DNA of 64,000 nucleotides. Origin: DASVWZ01 sp963715675. Its GTDB lineage: Bacteria; Acidobacteriota; Terriglobia; Terriglobales; Acidobacteriaceae. The translations under genes were made by a program, and so were the position numbers. The notes beneath the pieces were generated by a model. It saw only the letters and a program-made list of their open reading frames with translations, searched no databases and was not told the origin of the DNA. The stretch lies in contig OY970265.1 of NCBI GenBank assembly GCA_963715675.1, positions 4,340,001-4,404,000 of the forward strand, read 5' to 3'. How positions within the stretch are numbered: position 1 is the first letter of the stretch; every line of letters begins with the position of its first letter. Shown in pieces: positions 16,770-25,526 of the stretch.

Positions 16770-17537
16770 TCACTTCGCAGGAACTTCAAAGCCGTAGCCG
16801 CGCAGAAGGTCTCCAACGGCGTCCGTCTTCAGGAAATTCAAGAAAGTCCAGGCTGCGTCTTTGTTTTTCGATGAGCGCAGGATGAGGCAGGCTTGCTCAA
16901 TCGCGGGATAATCGCTGACTGGGATTTCTACATACCGCCCGCGATCCTTCATGTTCGGAGACATCGCCAGAGACAGAGCCAGAATGCCGACGTCCGCAGC
17001 CCCCGAGACCACAAAGGTTGCCGTTTGAGAAATGTTTTCTCCCAGCACCAGCTTATCTTTTACCTTGTCGTAAACGTTTTCGTGTTGCATCGCGGCGACC
17101 GCGGCCTTTCCGTATGGAGCGTGCTGCGGGTTGGCAATGGCAATTCGCTTGGCGGCGGGATCCAGAAGAACCTTGAGCCCGGCGTTCAGATCGAGTTTCG
17201 ATTCCTTCGGCGCCCAGATCACCAGCTTCCCCTTGGCATACTGATAAAGACTGCCCGGTTCGGCCAATCCTGAGGTCTCCAGTTGCCTGGGGTAATCGAG
17301 GTTGGCGGAAAAGAACAGGTCGAACGGCGCGCCATTCTGCATCTGCTGGGCAAAGTTGCCGGAAGATCCGTAGATCACCTTCACGCTTCCCCCGGACTGT
17401 TTTCCGAACCGGGCAGCGATGTCCTGCATGGCAAATTGGAGGTCGGCGGCAGCGGCGATGGTGACGTCCTGCGCGGAACCGAACTGGGAAACCATCGTGA
17501 TGACAAGAACCAATGCGAGCTTTCTGATGAGGGACAT
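16770..17537 (-). CDS. modA: Molybdate ABC transporter substrate-binding protein
   Basis: A 255-residue protein with a signal peptide (MSLIRKLALVLVITMVSQFGSAQ). It continues with DVTIAAAADLQFAMQDIAARF, the ModA N-terminus, then IYGSSGNFAQQMQNGAPFDLFFSAN, which holds the oxyanion-binding Ser residues, and late IEQACLILRSSKNKDAAWTFLNF. It should bind molybdate or tungstate in the periplasm. The permease and ATPase genes (modB, modC) are not adjacent, so the transporter must be completed elsewhere. Confidence 0.92.
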   Translation of the reverse strand: MSLIRKLALVLVITMVSQFGSAQDVTIAAAADLQFAMQDIAARFGKQSGGSVKVIYGSSGNFAQQMQNGAPFDLFFSANLDYPRQLETSGLAEPGSLYQYAKGKLVIWAPKESKLDLNAGLKVLLDPAAKRIAIANPQHAPYGKAAVAAMQHENVYDKVKDKLVLGENISQTATFVVSGAADVGILALSLAMSPNMKDRGRYVEIPVSDYPAIEQACLILRSSKNKDAAWTFLNFLKTDAVGDLLRGYGFEVPAK

Positions 17538-17610
17538 AGTTGCATTGTCACATGTTGACGAGGATGGAATCTACCTTCGTTTTTGACGCCGCATCCGATA
17601 CATTAGACCG

Positions 17611-17997
17611 ATGCCCAGGTTCGAGAAGCATATTTTCGTCTGCGGAAACCAACGGCCGCAGGGACATCCTCGCGGCTGTTGTGATCCCGCCGGAAACGCA
17701 GAGTTGCAGAAGCTGTTCAAGCAGAAACTGGCCGAGCGGGGCCTGAAGGGCAAGGTCCGCGCGAACCAGTCTGGGTGCCTGGATCAATGCGAGCACGGGC
17801 CGAACCTCGTCGTTTATCCGGAGGCGGTTTGGTATGGCTGGGTCACTGCGGCCGACGTTGATGAGATCATCGAATCCCACATCGTTGGCGGGAAGCCGGT
17901 GGCCCGTCTGGTAGTCCCCGATGACTGCCTCAACGCACCAACCTGCAAGCACAAGGCGAGTGGGGCGGACATTCCGGTCCGACAACACCGGCGGTGA
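17611..17997 (+). CDS. Thioredoxin-like [2Fe-2S] ferredoxin
   Basis: A 128-residue protein of the thioredoxin-fold ferredoxin family (Shethna-type and NuoE-like). The four expected cluster ligands are visible as HIFVCGN (C11), RGCCDP (C23/24), SGCLDQCEHGP (C56, C60), with the family closing motif VVYPEAVWYGWVTAADVDEIIESH. It carries one electron at a time in the cytoplasm; partners are unknown. A short Cys-containing tail follows (DDCLNAPTCKHKASG). It is divergent from modA with only 73 bp between starts. Confidence 0.88.
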   Translation: MPRFEKHIFVCGNQRPQGHPRGCCDPAGNAELQKLFKQKLAERGLKGKVRANQSGCLDQCEHGPNLVVYPEAVWYGWVTAADVDEIIESHIVGGKPVARLVVPDDCLNAPTCKHKASGADIPVRQHRR

Positions 17998-18103
17998 TGC
18001 TGTGGGCGCGGGCTGCGAGCCATCTTTGCCAAACGTTCGCCTGCAGCGTCCCCGGTGCTCGACACCAGCGTTATAATGCTATGTAGAGTCAGACGGGGAC
18101 TGT

Positions 18104-18484
18104 ATGAAGTTGCATACCGTGGTTCGCATTCTTCTTGCTGTCTTCCTGGCGTACTCGATGGCCCTCGCCCAAACTTCCTCGGGAGTCGCTCCCGACGGAT
18201 ATCAGACAGCCAAGATTGTGAGTGTCCGACAACTCAAGCAGGTCAATGCGTTTCCCATGAGCCGTTATCCCACCGTCGCGCGGTTTACCGTCGATTTCGC
18301 GTTGCGCCTCGCCGACCAGAGTGTTTGCACCGGATATGAGACACCGGTGCTTGACGAAGTTCAGGATCTGGTGGCAGCGAATGGCCAAACCGTCAAGGTG
18401 GAAATCCGCGGCAAGAAAATCACGATGATCCTGCCCAACGGCCGAAAGATCCACGCCGAACTGGTCAAAGAAAGTCAGTGCTGA
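18104..18484 (+). CDS. Small exported protein (hypothetical)
   Basis: A 126-residue protein with a signal peptide (MKLHTVVRILLAVFLAYSMALAQ). The mature domain is beta-rich (YPTVARFTVDFALRLADQSV, VDGKK-like VKVEIRGKKITMILPNGRK). It has one internal Cys and one near the C-terminus. Similar short exported proteins are frequent in acidobacterial genomes, but I cannot name a family. The next 140 bp hold short inverted repeats and the tRNA-like fragment. Confidence 0.6.
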   Translation: MKLHTVVRILLAVFLAYSMALAQTSSGVAPDGYQTAKIVSVRQLKQVNAFPMSRYPTVARFTVDFALRLADQSVCTGYETPVLDEVQDLVAANGQTVKVEIRGKKITMILPNGRKIHAELVKESQC

Positions 18485-18624
18485 TCAGGCTCACGGAAAG
18501 ATGCGGAAGCGATCGCTGAGGTCCTTTTCTGGGACCCTGCCGCTGGGTGTCGCCGTTGGCGCCCACGTCGTGGGTCGCGAGGACCCACCAAAGGTCGGAA
18601 GGCTTCTGAACTGCCAGAAAAGAA

Positions 18625-18672
18625 TGGCAGGCGCGGCAGGATTCGAACCAGCAACTCACGGATGACAAATCA
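18625..18672 (-). pseudogene. tRNA 3'-half fragment resembling tRNA-Arg
   Basis: Read on the minus strand, 48 bases align without gaps to the 3' part of the tRNA-Arg gene at 19881-19957 with about 40 identities. The match covers the anticodon-loop region, the T-arm (GGTTCGAATCC) and acceptor CGCGCCT, and it ends in CCA. The anticodon stem is broken and no 5' half is present, so it cannot fold as a tRNA. It is in direct orientation with the intact gene and could be an old integration remnant. Confidence 0.6.
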
Positions 18673-18702
18673 AGTGCCAGGCCGGTGGCATCAGGTTGGA
18701 AG

Positions 18703-19767
18703 TCACTTCGTCCCGGTGTTCGCCGGCGGCGACGCGGCGGGAGGAGTGAAGTAGGCGTCATTGAAACGCGGCTTCGCGCTCGCCTTCAGCGCGTCCATCT
18801 GTTTCTGAAAACGCTGCTTCGACAGGATCGTTTTGACGCCCTCCACAGGCAACATCTCTTTGGAACGCACCTCGAAGAAATGCCAATAGCCTTCCGCCGA
18901 GACCAACTCCGAGACTTTTCCCGGCGGCAAATCGAATACGAGTTTTCGAAATTCCTCCGGCACGTCCTCGCGAAAGCTCTTGCCAGCTTCCGCTGGAGGA
19001 CTATCGTCCGTATCATAACCGCCGAATTTGTAGGCTTCATCCTGTAACTGCTGGAAGTCTTCGCCGGCAATGGCACGAGTACGGAGTTGCTCTGCCTCTG
19101 CCTTCATGGCCGCCTCTTCGGCGGCCACATCTGCTTTGGCGGAAGCTGCCCCTATCTCCTCAGGATGCTGCTTCGCTTTGGGGATCGCAACTTCGAGCAG
19201 ATCCACTCGCTCCCACTCTTCCGGGTGCTCCTTCAAGTCCTTTTCGGCGTCCGCGTCCGTCGGCTCCGTATCGTGCTTCACGCGATCGGAGAGCCTTCGC
19301 GACAACGCCTGCAGGCCGGCCAACTTCAGAATGGTCTCGAAACTGGGATCCTTGTCCACGCCCAGTTCGCGAGCTTTTTGAGCCAATGCCAACTGCTCGG
19401 CATAATAGCGGGCAAAGGGAAGCGCAGCCTGCGGGTCTCGATTCCCACTAACCGCTATGACGAGCTTTTCAAAGTCGGATCGAGTGATGACACTCTTGCA
19501 GACGCCACTCGCCTCGGTCGCAGGCTTGCCCGTGTCCGCGACGTTGGATGTAGCAGCAGGTTTCGCAATGGAGTAGGGGTTGTTGTCGCAGATGCCATCC
19601 AGGGTGATCACCGGCGCGTCTGGTGCAATCGTGGAAACGTTCACGGATGAGGAGGCGGTTCCCGGGTTCGTCGCCGGACGGGAAGCGGGGCTTGCCTGCG
19701 CATGGGCACAAGTGGCCCACAAGAGCAACGAGAAAAATAAGACCAAAAACCAACAACGACCATTCAT
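18703..19767 (-). CDS. Exported parvulin-type peptidyl-prolyl isomerase
   Basis: A 354-residue protein. The first 24 residues (MNGRCWFLVLFFSLLLWATCAHAQ) are a signal peptide. Residues 115-220 are helical (SurA/PrsA-like N-domain, ARYYAEQLALAQKARELG). The parvulin core includes LRTRAIAGEDFQQLQDEAYKFGGYD, the loop FRKLVFDLPPGKVSELV and YWHFFEVRSKEMLPVE. These proteins help outer-membrane or secreted proteins fold in the periplasm. A conventional lipobox is absent. The gene is enclosed between the tRNA-like fragment and tRNA-Arg. Confidence 0.85.
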   Translation of the reverse strand: MNGRCWFLVLFFSLLLWATCAHAQASPASRPATNPGTASSSVNVSTIAPDAPVITLDGICDNNPYSIAKPAATSNVADTGKPATEASGVCKSVITRSDFEKLVIAVSGNRDPQAALPFARYYAEQLALAQKARELGVDKDPSFETILKLAGLQALSRRLSDRVKHDTEPTDADAEKDLKEHPEEWERVDLLEVAIPKAKQHPEEIGAASAKADVAAEEAAMKAEAEQLRTRAIAGEDFQQLQDEAYKFGGYDTDDSPPAEAGKSFREDVPEEFRKLVFDLPPGKVSELVSAEGYWHFFEVRSKEMLPVEGVKTILSKQRFQKQMDALKASAKPRFNDAYFTPPAASPPANTGTK

Positions 19768-19880
19768 GCGATTCCGTCCTCCAGAAGGGCAATTTTAGAT
19801 TTTAACGCAGGCATGGTTCGGCTCCGCAACCCCCGTAATCGGGCGGCTAGAAGTCGAAAGCGGCAGCGAGCGCAGGATGA

Positions 19881-19957
19881 TGGTAGGCGCGGCAGGACTT
19901 GAACCTGCAACCCTCGGATTAGAAATCCGATGCTCTATCCGCTTGAGCTACGCGCCC
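19881..19957 (-). tRNA. tRNA-Arg (TCT anticodon)
   Basis: Minus-strand cloverleaf: acceptor GGGCGCG/CGCGCCT (first pair G-T), D-stem GCTC/GAGC, anticodon stem TCGGA/TCCGA with loop TTTCTAA (anticodon TCT), T-arm GCAGG TTCAAGT CCTGC, discriminator A and encoded CCA. TCT reads AGA/AGG codons. It stands alone, not in a tRNA cluster. Confidence 0.95.
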
Positions 19958-20222
19958 ATCACCTTATTTTATTGTAGCTGGCCCCTGGTTGCGTTCGCGG
20001 ATTTATTGCAGGATAGCAGGCACGCAGCGGAAAGCCCCCCGAAGGTTTCGGCAGCGAATCAGACTTGTCTCCTGCCGGCCTCAACGAATCTCTCGATAGC
20101 CGGAGCAAGATCACGCCGGGCGCCCGATTTGGATATGAGCAAGGCCAGCCTTATCATAAAGACACCATGATGCATGGGAGGCAGGCTGTAGACACGCTGC
20201 TGGTTGTTTTCTGGGCAAGCTG

Positions 20223-21029
20223 ATGATTAATGGCAAGCGCATCGCCGTGGTGATGCCGGCATATAAGGCGGAAAAAACCCTGGAGGCCACGGTCCGCGAG
20301 CTTCCCGACATCGTCGATATCCGCATCCTGGTGGACGATCACAGCCCGGACCACACCATGGAAGTCGCGCAGCGGCTGGGCCTGTTCTGTTTTGTGCATG
20401 ACCGGAACTACGGATACGGCCGCAACCAGCAAACCTGCTATCGCGAGGCGCTGGCCGCCGGCGCTGACGTAGTGATCATGGTACACCCTGACTATCAGTA
20501 CACCCCGCTGCTGGTGACAGCGATGGCGAGCATGGTGGCCTATGGCGTATATGACGTGGTGCTGGGATCGCGGATTATCGGCGGGCAGGCGCTGCACGGC
20601 GGAATGCCGCTCTACAAGTACATCTCGAACCGGTTCCTTACGGCCTTTGAAAATTTCTTTTTGCGGATCAAGCTGTCCGAGTATCACACCGGTTACCGGG
20701 CTTTCAGCAAGGATGTGCTGACCCGGTTGCCCCTGCTCGAGAACTCCGATGACTTTGTGTTCGACAACCAGGTGCTGGCACAGTGCGCTCATTTTGGTTT
20801 CCGCATCGGCGAAGTCTCCTGCCCAACCAAGTATTTTGACGAAGCCTCGTCCATCAACTTCCGCCGCAGCGTCACCTACGGACTGGGTGTGCTGGCCACC
20901 ACCCTGCAGTTTGCCTTTCAGCGCTGGGGCCTGGCGCACTTCAGGATTTTCCGTTCGGATGGCGGGACCCTGGCGGAGCGCGAGGATGCATACTACGTCA
21001 GAGGCGGCGCGGCCGAACCACGTGCCTGA
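20223..21029 (+). CDS. Family 2 glycosyltransferase (dolichol-phosphate-sugar synthase-like)
   Basis: A 268-residue GT-A protein. The start IAVVMPAYKAEKTLEATVRELP, the nucleotide-binding LVDDHSPDHT and the metal-binding region MVHPDYQYTP are in the expected order, followed by SEYHTGYRAFSKDVL typical of dolichyl-phosphate mannosyltransferase-like enzymes. No transmembrane helices. It probably loads a sugar on undecaprenyl phosphate or transfers one to a glycan. It lies 80 bp before a GT-C membrane glycosyltransferase, which uses lipid-linked sugars, so the pair may work as donor maker and transferase. That link is inference. Confidence 0.88.
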   Translation: MINGKRIAVVMPAYKAEKTLEATVRELPDIVDIRILVDDHSPDHTMEVAQRLGLFCFVHDRNYGYGRNQQTCYREALAAGADVVIMVHPDYQYTPLLVTAMASMVAYGVYDVVLGSRIIGGQALHGGMPLYKYISNRFLTAFENFFLRIKLSEYHTGYRAFSKDVLTRLPLLENSDDFVFDNQVLAQCAHFGFRIGEVSCPTKYFDEASSINFRRSVTYGLGVLATTLQFAFQRWGLAHFRIFRSDGGTLAEREDAYYVRGGAAEPRA

Positions 21030-21110
21030 TCGGGCTCTCCAGGCCGCGGGAGGGCGCCGTCCGGACCGAGTGTCTCGCGCATCTGAATTAGCATTTGCGG
21101 TCGGGCCGTG

Positions 21111-22790
21111 ATGATGAGCCATTCGCAAGTGCTACAACCCGGGATCACGTCCAGAGCGTGGAATGACTCTTTTGAGAGTTGGCTTGAAGCGTACTCCGAT
21201 CTGGCCGCTCTGGCATTGCTGGGGCTGGGGTTTGTATTCCGTGTCCGCGCGGCGTGGGGTGTCTGCCTCAATCCGGATGAGGCGCTGCATTTTTTCATTG
21301 CCAACCAGTCCTCTTGGGCGCTGGCATATAAAGCCAGCCTGACGATGGCGCATCCGCCCCTGCTGATATTTTTGCTCTACGTGTGGCGCAGCGCCGGGAC
21401 TTCAGAGTTCGTCCTTCGCCTTCCGTTGATTCTCGCAGGCACGGCGTTCTGCTGGGTCTTCTTCAAGTGGATGAACCAGCTGTTCGGGAAGTCCGTCGCC
21501 CTGACGGGGCTGACCTTCGCCAGCCTGCTTCCGCCCCTGGTGCTCCTTTCCGCAGAGGTCCGACAATACGAACTGCTGCTTCTGTTTGCGATCAGCGCAG
21601 CATACTTTGTGGAGAAAGCCTTCGCGGCAAATTCCGCCGGCTTCATGCTGTTGTCTTCGGCGTTCACTTACCTCAGCATGCTTTCCCATTATTCGGGATT
21701 CCTGTTCACGGCAGCCCTAGGTATTTACACGCTTTGGCGGATCACCACCCGGACAACCGCGGCTAGAGTTGTGATGGCATGGGTTACAGGTCAGGCGGGA
21801 GCGCTCGGGCTGGCAATTTTTCTCTATAAAACCCACATCTCCCGGATCAAAGGAACCACCATGGCGGAGCAGGCGTTCGAGAGCTGGCTTCGCAAGTCTT
21901 ATTACCATCCCGGTCATGGAGGCCCGCTGGTTTTCATCGTGGTAAGAAGTTTCAGCCTGTTTCAATACTTGCTTGGACAGTCGGTGGTCGGAGATATTGC
22001 GGGCCTGATGTTCATCGCAGGAATCGTGGTTCTGCTGTGGAAGAGAGTCTCGCTGCTGAATTCCGGCCCGACGATACATCAACTCGCGGTGTTTTTGATT
22101 CTCCCCTTCGCAATCAATTGTCTGGCGGGGTTTTTCGATGTGTACCCGTATGGCGGAACCCGCCATTCAGTATTCCTGGCGATGTTCGCGATTCCGGGAA
22201 TCAGTCTGTGCGTGGCTGGAATCACGAAGCAGCGAAAGCTGTGGGGCATCGTCGCTGCCGCACTGATTGGGCTGCTTGGTTTCGCCTTTCCGTCGGTCCG
22301 GCATCCCTACATTTCCCGGACGGATCAGCAACGTGGGCAGATGGATCACGCGGTCCGGTTTGTGCAAGAGGAATTACCACCCGCGGCGCCGATCTTCGTG
22401 GATTACGAGAGCGGGATCATGCTCGGACATTACTTGTGCGAGCAGAAGCAGGTCGTCTACGACAATTCCATTCCAGGCTTCCTGGTCTTTGATTGCGGCG
22501 GCCATCGGATTGTTTCCATGCTCCATGACCTGTGGGCCTTTACGCCTCAGACTTTCTTTCAGCAATGGAGAGACCTGGTGCACAATGGCAACTTCCAGCC
22601 CGGAGAAACGGTCTGGGTGGGCCAAGTGGGGTGGATTGTGACTCTCGATGATACGCTGAGAAGGAAGTTTCCTGAGTTTCACGATTTGCAAACCAGTTCT
22701 TTCGGAAACAACATCCGGTTCTTTCGCCTCGCGGTCGGCCAACCCATGCCGGCTGTGGTTTCGCCGGATCAAGAACGCGAAGTAGACTAA
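21111..22790 (+). CDS. GT-C family membrane glycosyltransferase (ArnT/PMT-like)
   Basis: About 559 residues from ATG at 21111; GTG at 21108 and ATG at 21114 are equally possible. Residues 30-370 contain about ten hydrophobic helices. LNPDEALHFF after the first helix is the acidic motif (D-E) of the first periplasmic loop that acts in catalysis in the ArnT/GT39/GT83 group. SAEVRQYELLLLFAISAAYF resembles the usual ExRxY segment. The C-terminal 180 residues form a soluble periplasmic domain. It would transfer sugar from a polyprenyl-phosphate donor to a surface molecule. It follows the family 2 glycosyltransferase and ends 3 bp before the permease gene. Confidence 0.85.
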   Translation: MMSHSQVLQPGITSRAWNDSFESWLEAYSDLAALALLGLGFVFRVRAAWGVCLNPDEALHFFIANQSSWALAYKASLTMAHPPLLIFLLYVWRSAGTSEFVLRLPLILAGTAFCWVFFKWMNQLFGKSVALTGLTFASLLPPLVLLSAEVRQYELLLLFAISAAYFVEKAFAANSAGFMLLSSAFTYLSMLSHYSGFLFTAALGIYTLWRITTRTTAARVVMAWVTGQAGALGLAIFLYKTHISRIKGTTMAEQAFESWLRKSYYHPGHGGPLVFIVVRSFSLFQYLLGQSVVGDIAGLMFIAGIVVLLWKRVSLLNSGPTIHQLAVFLILPFAINCLAGFFDVYPYGGTRHSVFLAMFAIPGISLCVAGITKQRKLWGIVAAALIGLLGFAFPSVRHPYISRTDQQRGQMDHAVRFVQEELPPAAPIFVDYESGIMLGHYLCEQKQVVYDNSIPGFLVFDCGGHRIVSMLHDLWAFTPQTFFQQWRDLVHNGNFQPGETVWVGQVGWIVTLDDTLRRKFPEFHDLQTSSFGNNIRFFRLAVGQPMPAVVSPDQEREVD

Positions 22791-22793
22791 AGC

Positions 22794-24029
22794 ATGGCCA
22801 GAGTTGCGGCAGCATCGCAGAAGCGCCCCAATCTGATCCTCGGGGAGATCATGAGCTTCGCTTATGACACATTCCGCAGCAACAAGGTTCGCTTTGCCCT
22901 CACCGCGCTCGGCATGGTGATTGGTACCGCGTCCCTGATCCTGGTCGTGACTATTGGTCTCACCGGCAAGCAGTATGTGCTGAATCAGATCCAATCCATC
23001 GGGGCCAACCTGGTTTACGCCGAATACCAGGGCGGGGCCGACCGCAACGTGACTCCCGACCTGCTCACGCTGGACGATCTCCAAGCGGTTTTGCAACAGG
23101 TCTCCGGCATCGCCGCCGCGTCGCCGGTGGTGCCTTTTGATGATCGAGTGCCGATTGGGGGCGGTAAAGAACGCGACATCCGTGTGCTTGGTGTCTATCC
23201 GGAATACAGTGCGGTGCGCAACCTGGTGGTGGTCTCAGGGAGGTTCTTTGACTCGGAAGACGAGCAGGGGCGTAATAAAGTCGGCGTGATCACGCAAAAG
23301 CTGGCGCAGCAGTTGTATGGATCGACCGAGGAAGCCGTTGGGCAAGTGGTGAAGCTGAGCGGGTTGCCGTTCACCATCATTGGAACTTTCCGCGAGCGCG
23401 TGGACACATTCGGCCAGTCCGAAGTTACGGACAACACGATGGTCATTCCCTACACCGTGAGCCGGTATTTCACTGACACCCCGGCAGTCAAGCAGCTTTA
23501 CTTTTCCGCCGAGGAACCTTCGATGGTGGTTCCGGTGACGGAGCAGATCAAGAAAGTCATTCAGCCGCGCCATCGTCCGGAGTCCGTCTACAACGTGGAG
23601 AATCTCACCGAACTGGTATCGGTTGCCAACCGCACGGCGAACGCTCTCACCCTGGTGCTGCTGCTCATCGCTACCGTCACCCTGCTGGTGAGCGGGATCG
23701 GGATCATGAACATTATGCTGGCCACCGTGACTTCGCGTATCCGGGAGATCGGCATTCGTAAGGCCATGGGAGCCACCAACCGGGAAATCAAGTTTCAGTT
23801 TCTGTCTGAAGCCATCCTGATTTCACTGGTGGGTGGGCTGGCCGGCGTGGTCATTGGTTTGGCGCTGCCGTTTTCAGTACGGTTCTTCACCGAATACCGG
23901 CTACCCGTTTCCGGGCTTTCCGCGATCGTCGCAATCCTGGTGTCTTCGCTGGTAGGAATTCTGTTCGGAACCGTTCCCGCCACCCGGGCCGCGAGGTTGG
24001 ATCCGGTGGAAAGCTTGCGCTACGAATAG
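22794..24029 (+). CDS. MacB/FtsX-type ABC transporter permease
   Basis: A 411-residue protein with the MacB architecture: one N-terminal helix (RFALTALGMVIGTASLILVVTI), a large periplasmic domain (about 60-285) and three C-terminal helices starting NALTLVLLLIATVTLLVSGIGIMNIMLATVTSRIREIGIRKAMGA. The last segment is the FtsX-like signature. It ends ATRAARLDPVESLRYE, the family's usual tail. These permeases work with an ATPase subunit in mechanotransmission or lipoprotein/peptide export; no ATPase gene is adjacent. Only 3 bp separate it from the preceding glycosyltransferase, so they are likely one transcript. Confidence 0.92.
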   Translation: MARVAAASQKRPNLILGEIMSFAYDTFRSNKVRFALTALGMVIGTASLILVVTIGLTGKQYVLNQIQSIGANLVYAEYQGGADRNVTPDLLTLDDLQAVLQQVSGIAAASPVVPFDDRVPIGGGKERDIRVLGVYPEYSAVRNLVVVSGRFFDSEDEQGRNKVGVITQKLAQQLYGSTEEAVGQVVKLSGLPFTIIGTFRERVDTFGQSEVTDNTMVIPYTVSRYFTDTPAVKQLYFSAEEPSMVVPVTEQIKKVIQPRHRPESVYNVENLTELVSVANRTANALTLVLLLIATVTLLVSGIGIMNIMLATVTSRIREIGIRKAMGATNREIKFQFLSEAILISLVGGLAGVVIGLALPFSVRFFTEYRLPVSGLSAIVAILVSSLVGILFGTVPATRAARLDPVESLRYE

Positions 24030-24156
24030 CATTTTCTCGAAGACTGGCCCGGCCTGCCCTGCCTCCATATATGCCAAATATGCCAATATTTTTTCAGCGG
24101 GGCAAAATCGGCGACGGATTGCGCCATCAGCTACGGTAACGCGAGCCAAAACAAGA

Positions 24157-24180
24157 AGGTCGGGCTGGTTCGCCCGACCT
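24157..24180 (-). terminator. Terminator downstream of the 77-residue minus-strand gene
   Basis: Perfect 9-bp arms AGGTCGGGC and GCCCGACCT around loop TGGTTC. On the minus strand the hairpin is followed by TTCTTGTTTTGG, a T-rich tail, so it best fits termination of the gene at 24262. It may also stop the convergent permease transcript. Confidence 0.6.
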
Positions 24181-24261
24181 GTCCTGTTACTTGGAGGACT
24201 CACACGTTCTGTAGCTCCCCAATTCGAACACCCATGTCTAAAAACTCACCTCGTCATGCGG

Positions 24262-24495
24262 TTACATGACCAAAGCAAGGTGCTCCAATTCCTGCTGCAG
24301 CACGGGGATGGAGCAGCCCGACATCTCCACCCGCCCGACGGCATCCGCTGCCTCTTGCGGGGAAACGCCATAGCCCCTACCCATCAGGAATACCTGCAAG
24401 AGCTCGGCGGCTTCGCGGGAATCGGCCAAGCCACCTCCCAGCAAATCGTTCCGTAAAGCTGTCAATTCCGTCACCGAAAATGTTTCTTTAATCAC
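24262..24495 (-). CDS. Small helical protein (hypothetical)
   Basis: A 77-residue, largely helical protein (MIKETFSVTELTALRNDLLG; LQQELEHLALVM) with no membrane segment and one Cys. Its acidic, Leu-rich character and the clean terminator downstream support a real gene. It might be a small regulatory or adaptor protein, but I recognise no family. About 275 bp separate it from the Trm112-like gene upstream on the same strand. Confidence 0.5.
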   Translation of the reverse strand: MIKETFSVTELTALRNDLLGGGLADSREAAELLQVFLMGRGYGVSPQEAADAVGRVEMSGCSIPVLQQELEHLALVM

Positions 24496-24705
24496 CGTCC
24501 ACCTCCGATCCTCACCACTCTTGCTCCATTAGACTCCGTGAAGGCTGATTCCGTTGCATGCAATTTCGTTGCCGGAGTCGCGGCCCCCGCCCCACATCCC
24601 TGGAGCGCTCTACTATCTGGAAACCCACTCTGTATCGTGAAGTTGCGGGTGTGTCGCTGCCTGGTGGATCGGCATCGAACCAAGCGGAGATTACTGTGTG
24701 GTGTC

Positions 24706-24736
24706 TCCCGGAACGACACAATGTGTCGTTCCGGGA
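24706..24736. repeat. Perfect 31-bp palindrome
   Basis: Arms TCCCGGAACGACACA and TGTGTCGTTCCGGGA are exact reverse complements with one base between them. It lies 35 bp beyond the stop of the Trm112-like gene. No T-run follows on either strand. It could be an operator, a Rho-independent hairpin lacking a tail, or a protein-binding or transposon-end relic. Confidence 0.6.
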
Positions 24737-24771
24737 ACATAAGCGGACTTGAACGGAACCCGAGCCTTATG

Positions 24772-24942
24772 TCACCCCGGTTCGACCATCGCCTCGTCAA
24801 CCAGCAGTACCGGGATGTTATCTCGTACCGGATACACCCGGCGGCACTCCCCGCACTTCAACGCCTCACCGTTTCTCTCTACCGTGAACGGTTTCTTGCA
24901 CACCGGGCAAACCAGAATATCGAGCAGGTCTTTGGGGATCAT
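24772..24942 (-). CDS. Trm112 family protein (YcaR/UPF0434-like)
   Basis: A 56-residue zinc-ribbon protein: LLDILVCPVCKKPF, then LKCGECRRVYPVRDNIPVLL and a short acidic tail. The two CxxC pairs and the YPVRDxIPVLL ending are diagnostic of the Trm112 family. In eukaryotes and archaea Trm112 activates methyltransferases acting on tRNA, rRNA and release factor; the bacterial partner is uncertain. Start at 24942 gives the exact family N-terminus (MIPKDLLDILVCP). No methyltransferase gene is adjacent, although an ICMT-like one lies about 600 bp away. Confidence 0.9.
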   Translation of the reverse strand: MIPKDLLDILVCPVCKKPFTVERNGEALKCGECRRVYPVRDNIPVLLVDEAMVEPG

Positions 24943-25138
24943 GGAAGCATTTTATAGCGCGTGCGCAAATCATGGGTGTCGAAGTTAGGCGGTGGCGGAG
25001 CAGTTTGGTGTGTGGAAGCGCACTTCGCGGGCTGCTGAAAAATTCTGCTCTTGGGTGAGGTAGCGCTAGTAAGCTGGTTCCAGGCAACGAAACCGCAGTA
25101 GCCTAAGACGAGGGTCTTGGCGCGCGATTCCGGTTGCG

Positions 25139-25489
25139 ATGAAATCATCCGCGAAAAGAGGTTTTATGAGCAGATCGCCATGGAGAATCTCGACTCTGAT
25201 CTTGAGTATGTGCGTGCTGTTATGCGCGTCAATTGTGCTGGCGCAATCCCAGACCACCTCGCCGGACAAACAGATATCCACGTCGGCTAAAACGCTCAAG
25301 CCGGCATCCACGGGCGCTCCCTCCGACGCCCAGATCGCTGCGGCCAAGGCCGGCGGCCAGGTCTGGGTCAACACCGAAAGCGGCGTGTATCACAAAAGCG
25401 GGCGTTGGTACGGCAAGACCAAGACCGGCAAGTTCATGAGTGAGGCAGATGCCAAAAGGGCCGGGTACAGGGCGTCGGCAAGAAACTAA
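25139..25489 (+). CDS. Small exported protein with VWVN...YHKSGRWYGKT domain (hypothetical)
   Basis: Up to 116 residues; an internal ATG at 25166 gives a tidier signal peptide (MSRSPWRISTLILSMCVLLC). The mature C-terminal 50 residues read GGQVWVNTESGVYHKSGRWY and GKTKTGKFMSEADAKRAGYR. This compact pattern recurs in short exported acidobacterial proteins and resembles the tail of nuclease-like or extracellular processing domains. There is no catalytic motif I can name. A Ser/Thr/Lys linker joins the two parts. Confidence 0.65.
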   Translation: MKSSAKRGFMSRSPWRISTLILSMCVLLCASIVLAQSQTTSPDKQISTSAKTLKPASTGAPSDAQIAAAKAGGQVWVNTESGVYHKSGRWYGKTKTGKFMSEADAKRAGYRASARN

Positions 25490-25526
25490 ACCGCCGCCGT
25501 CCATTCGGAAATAAACTACCCGCGAC

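Noticed and set aside
18625..18672. A second functional tRNA gene
   Set aside because: The 5' half is missing and the anticodon stem does not pair.
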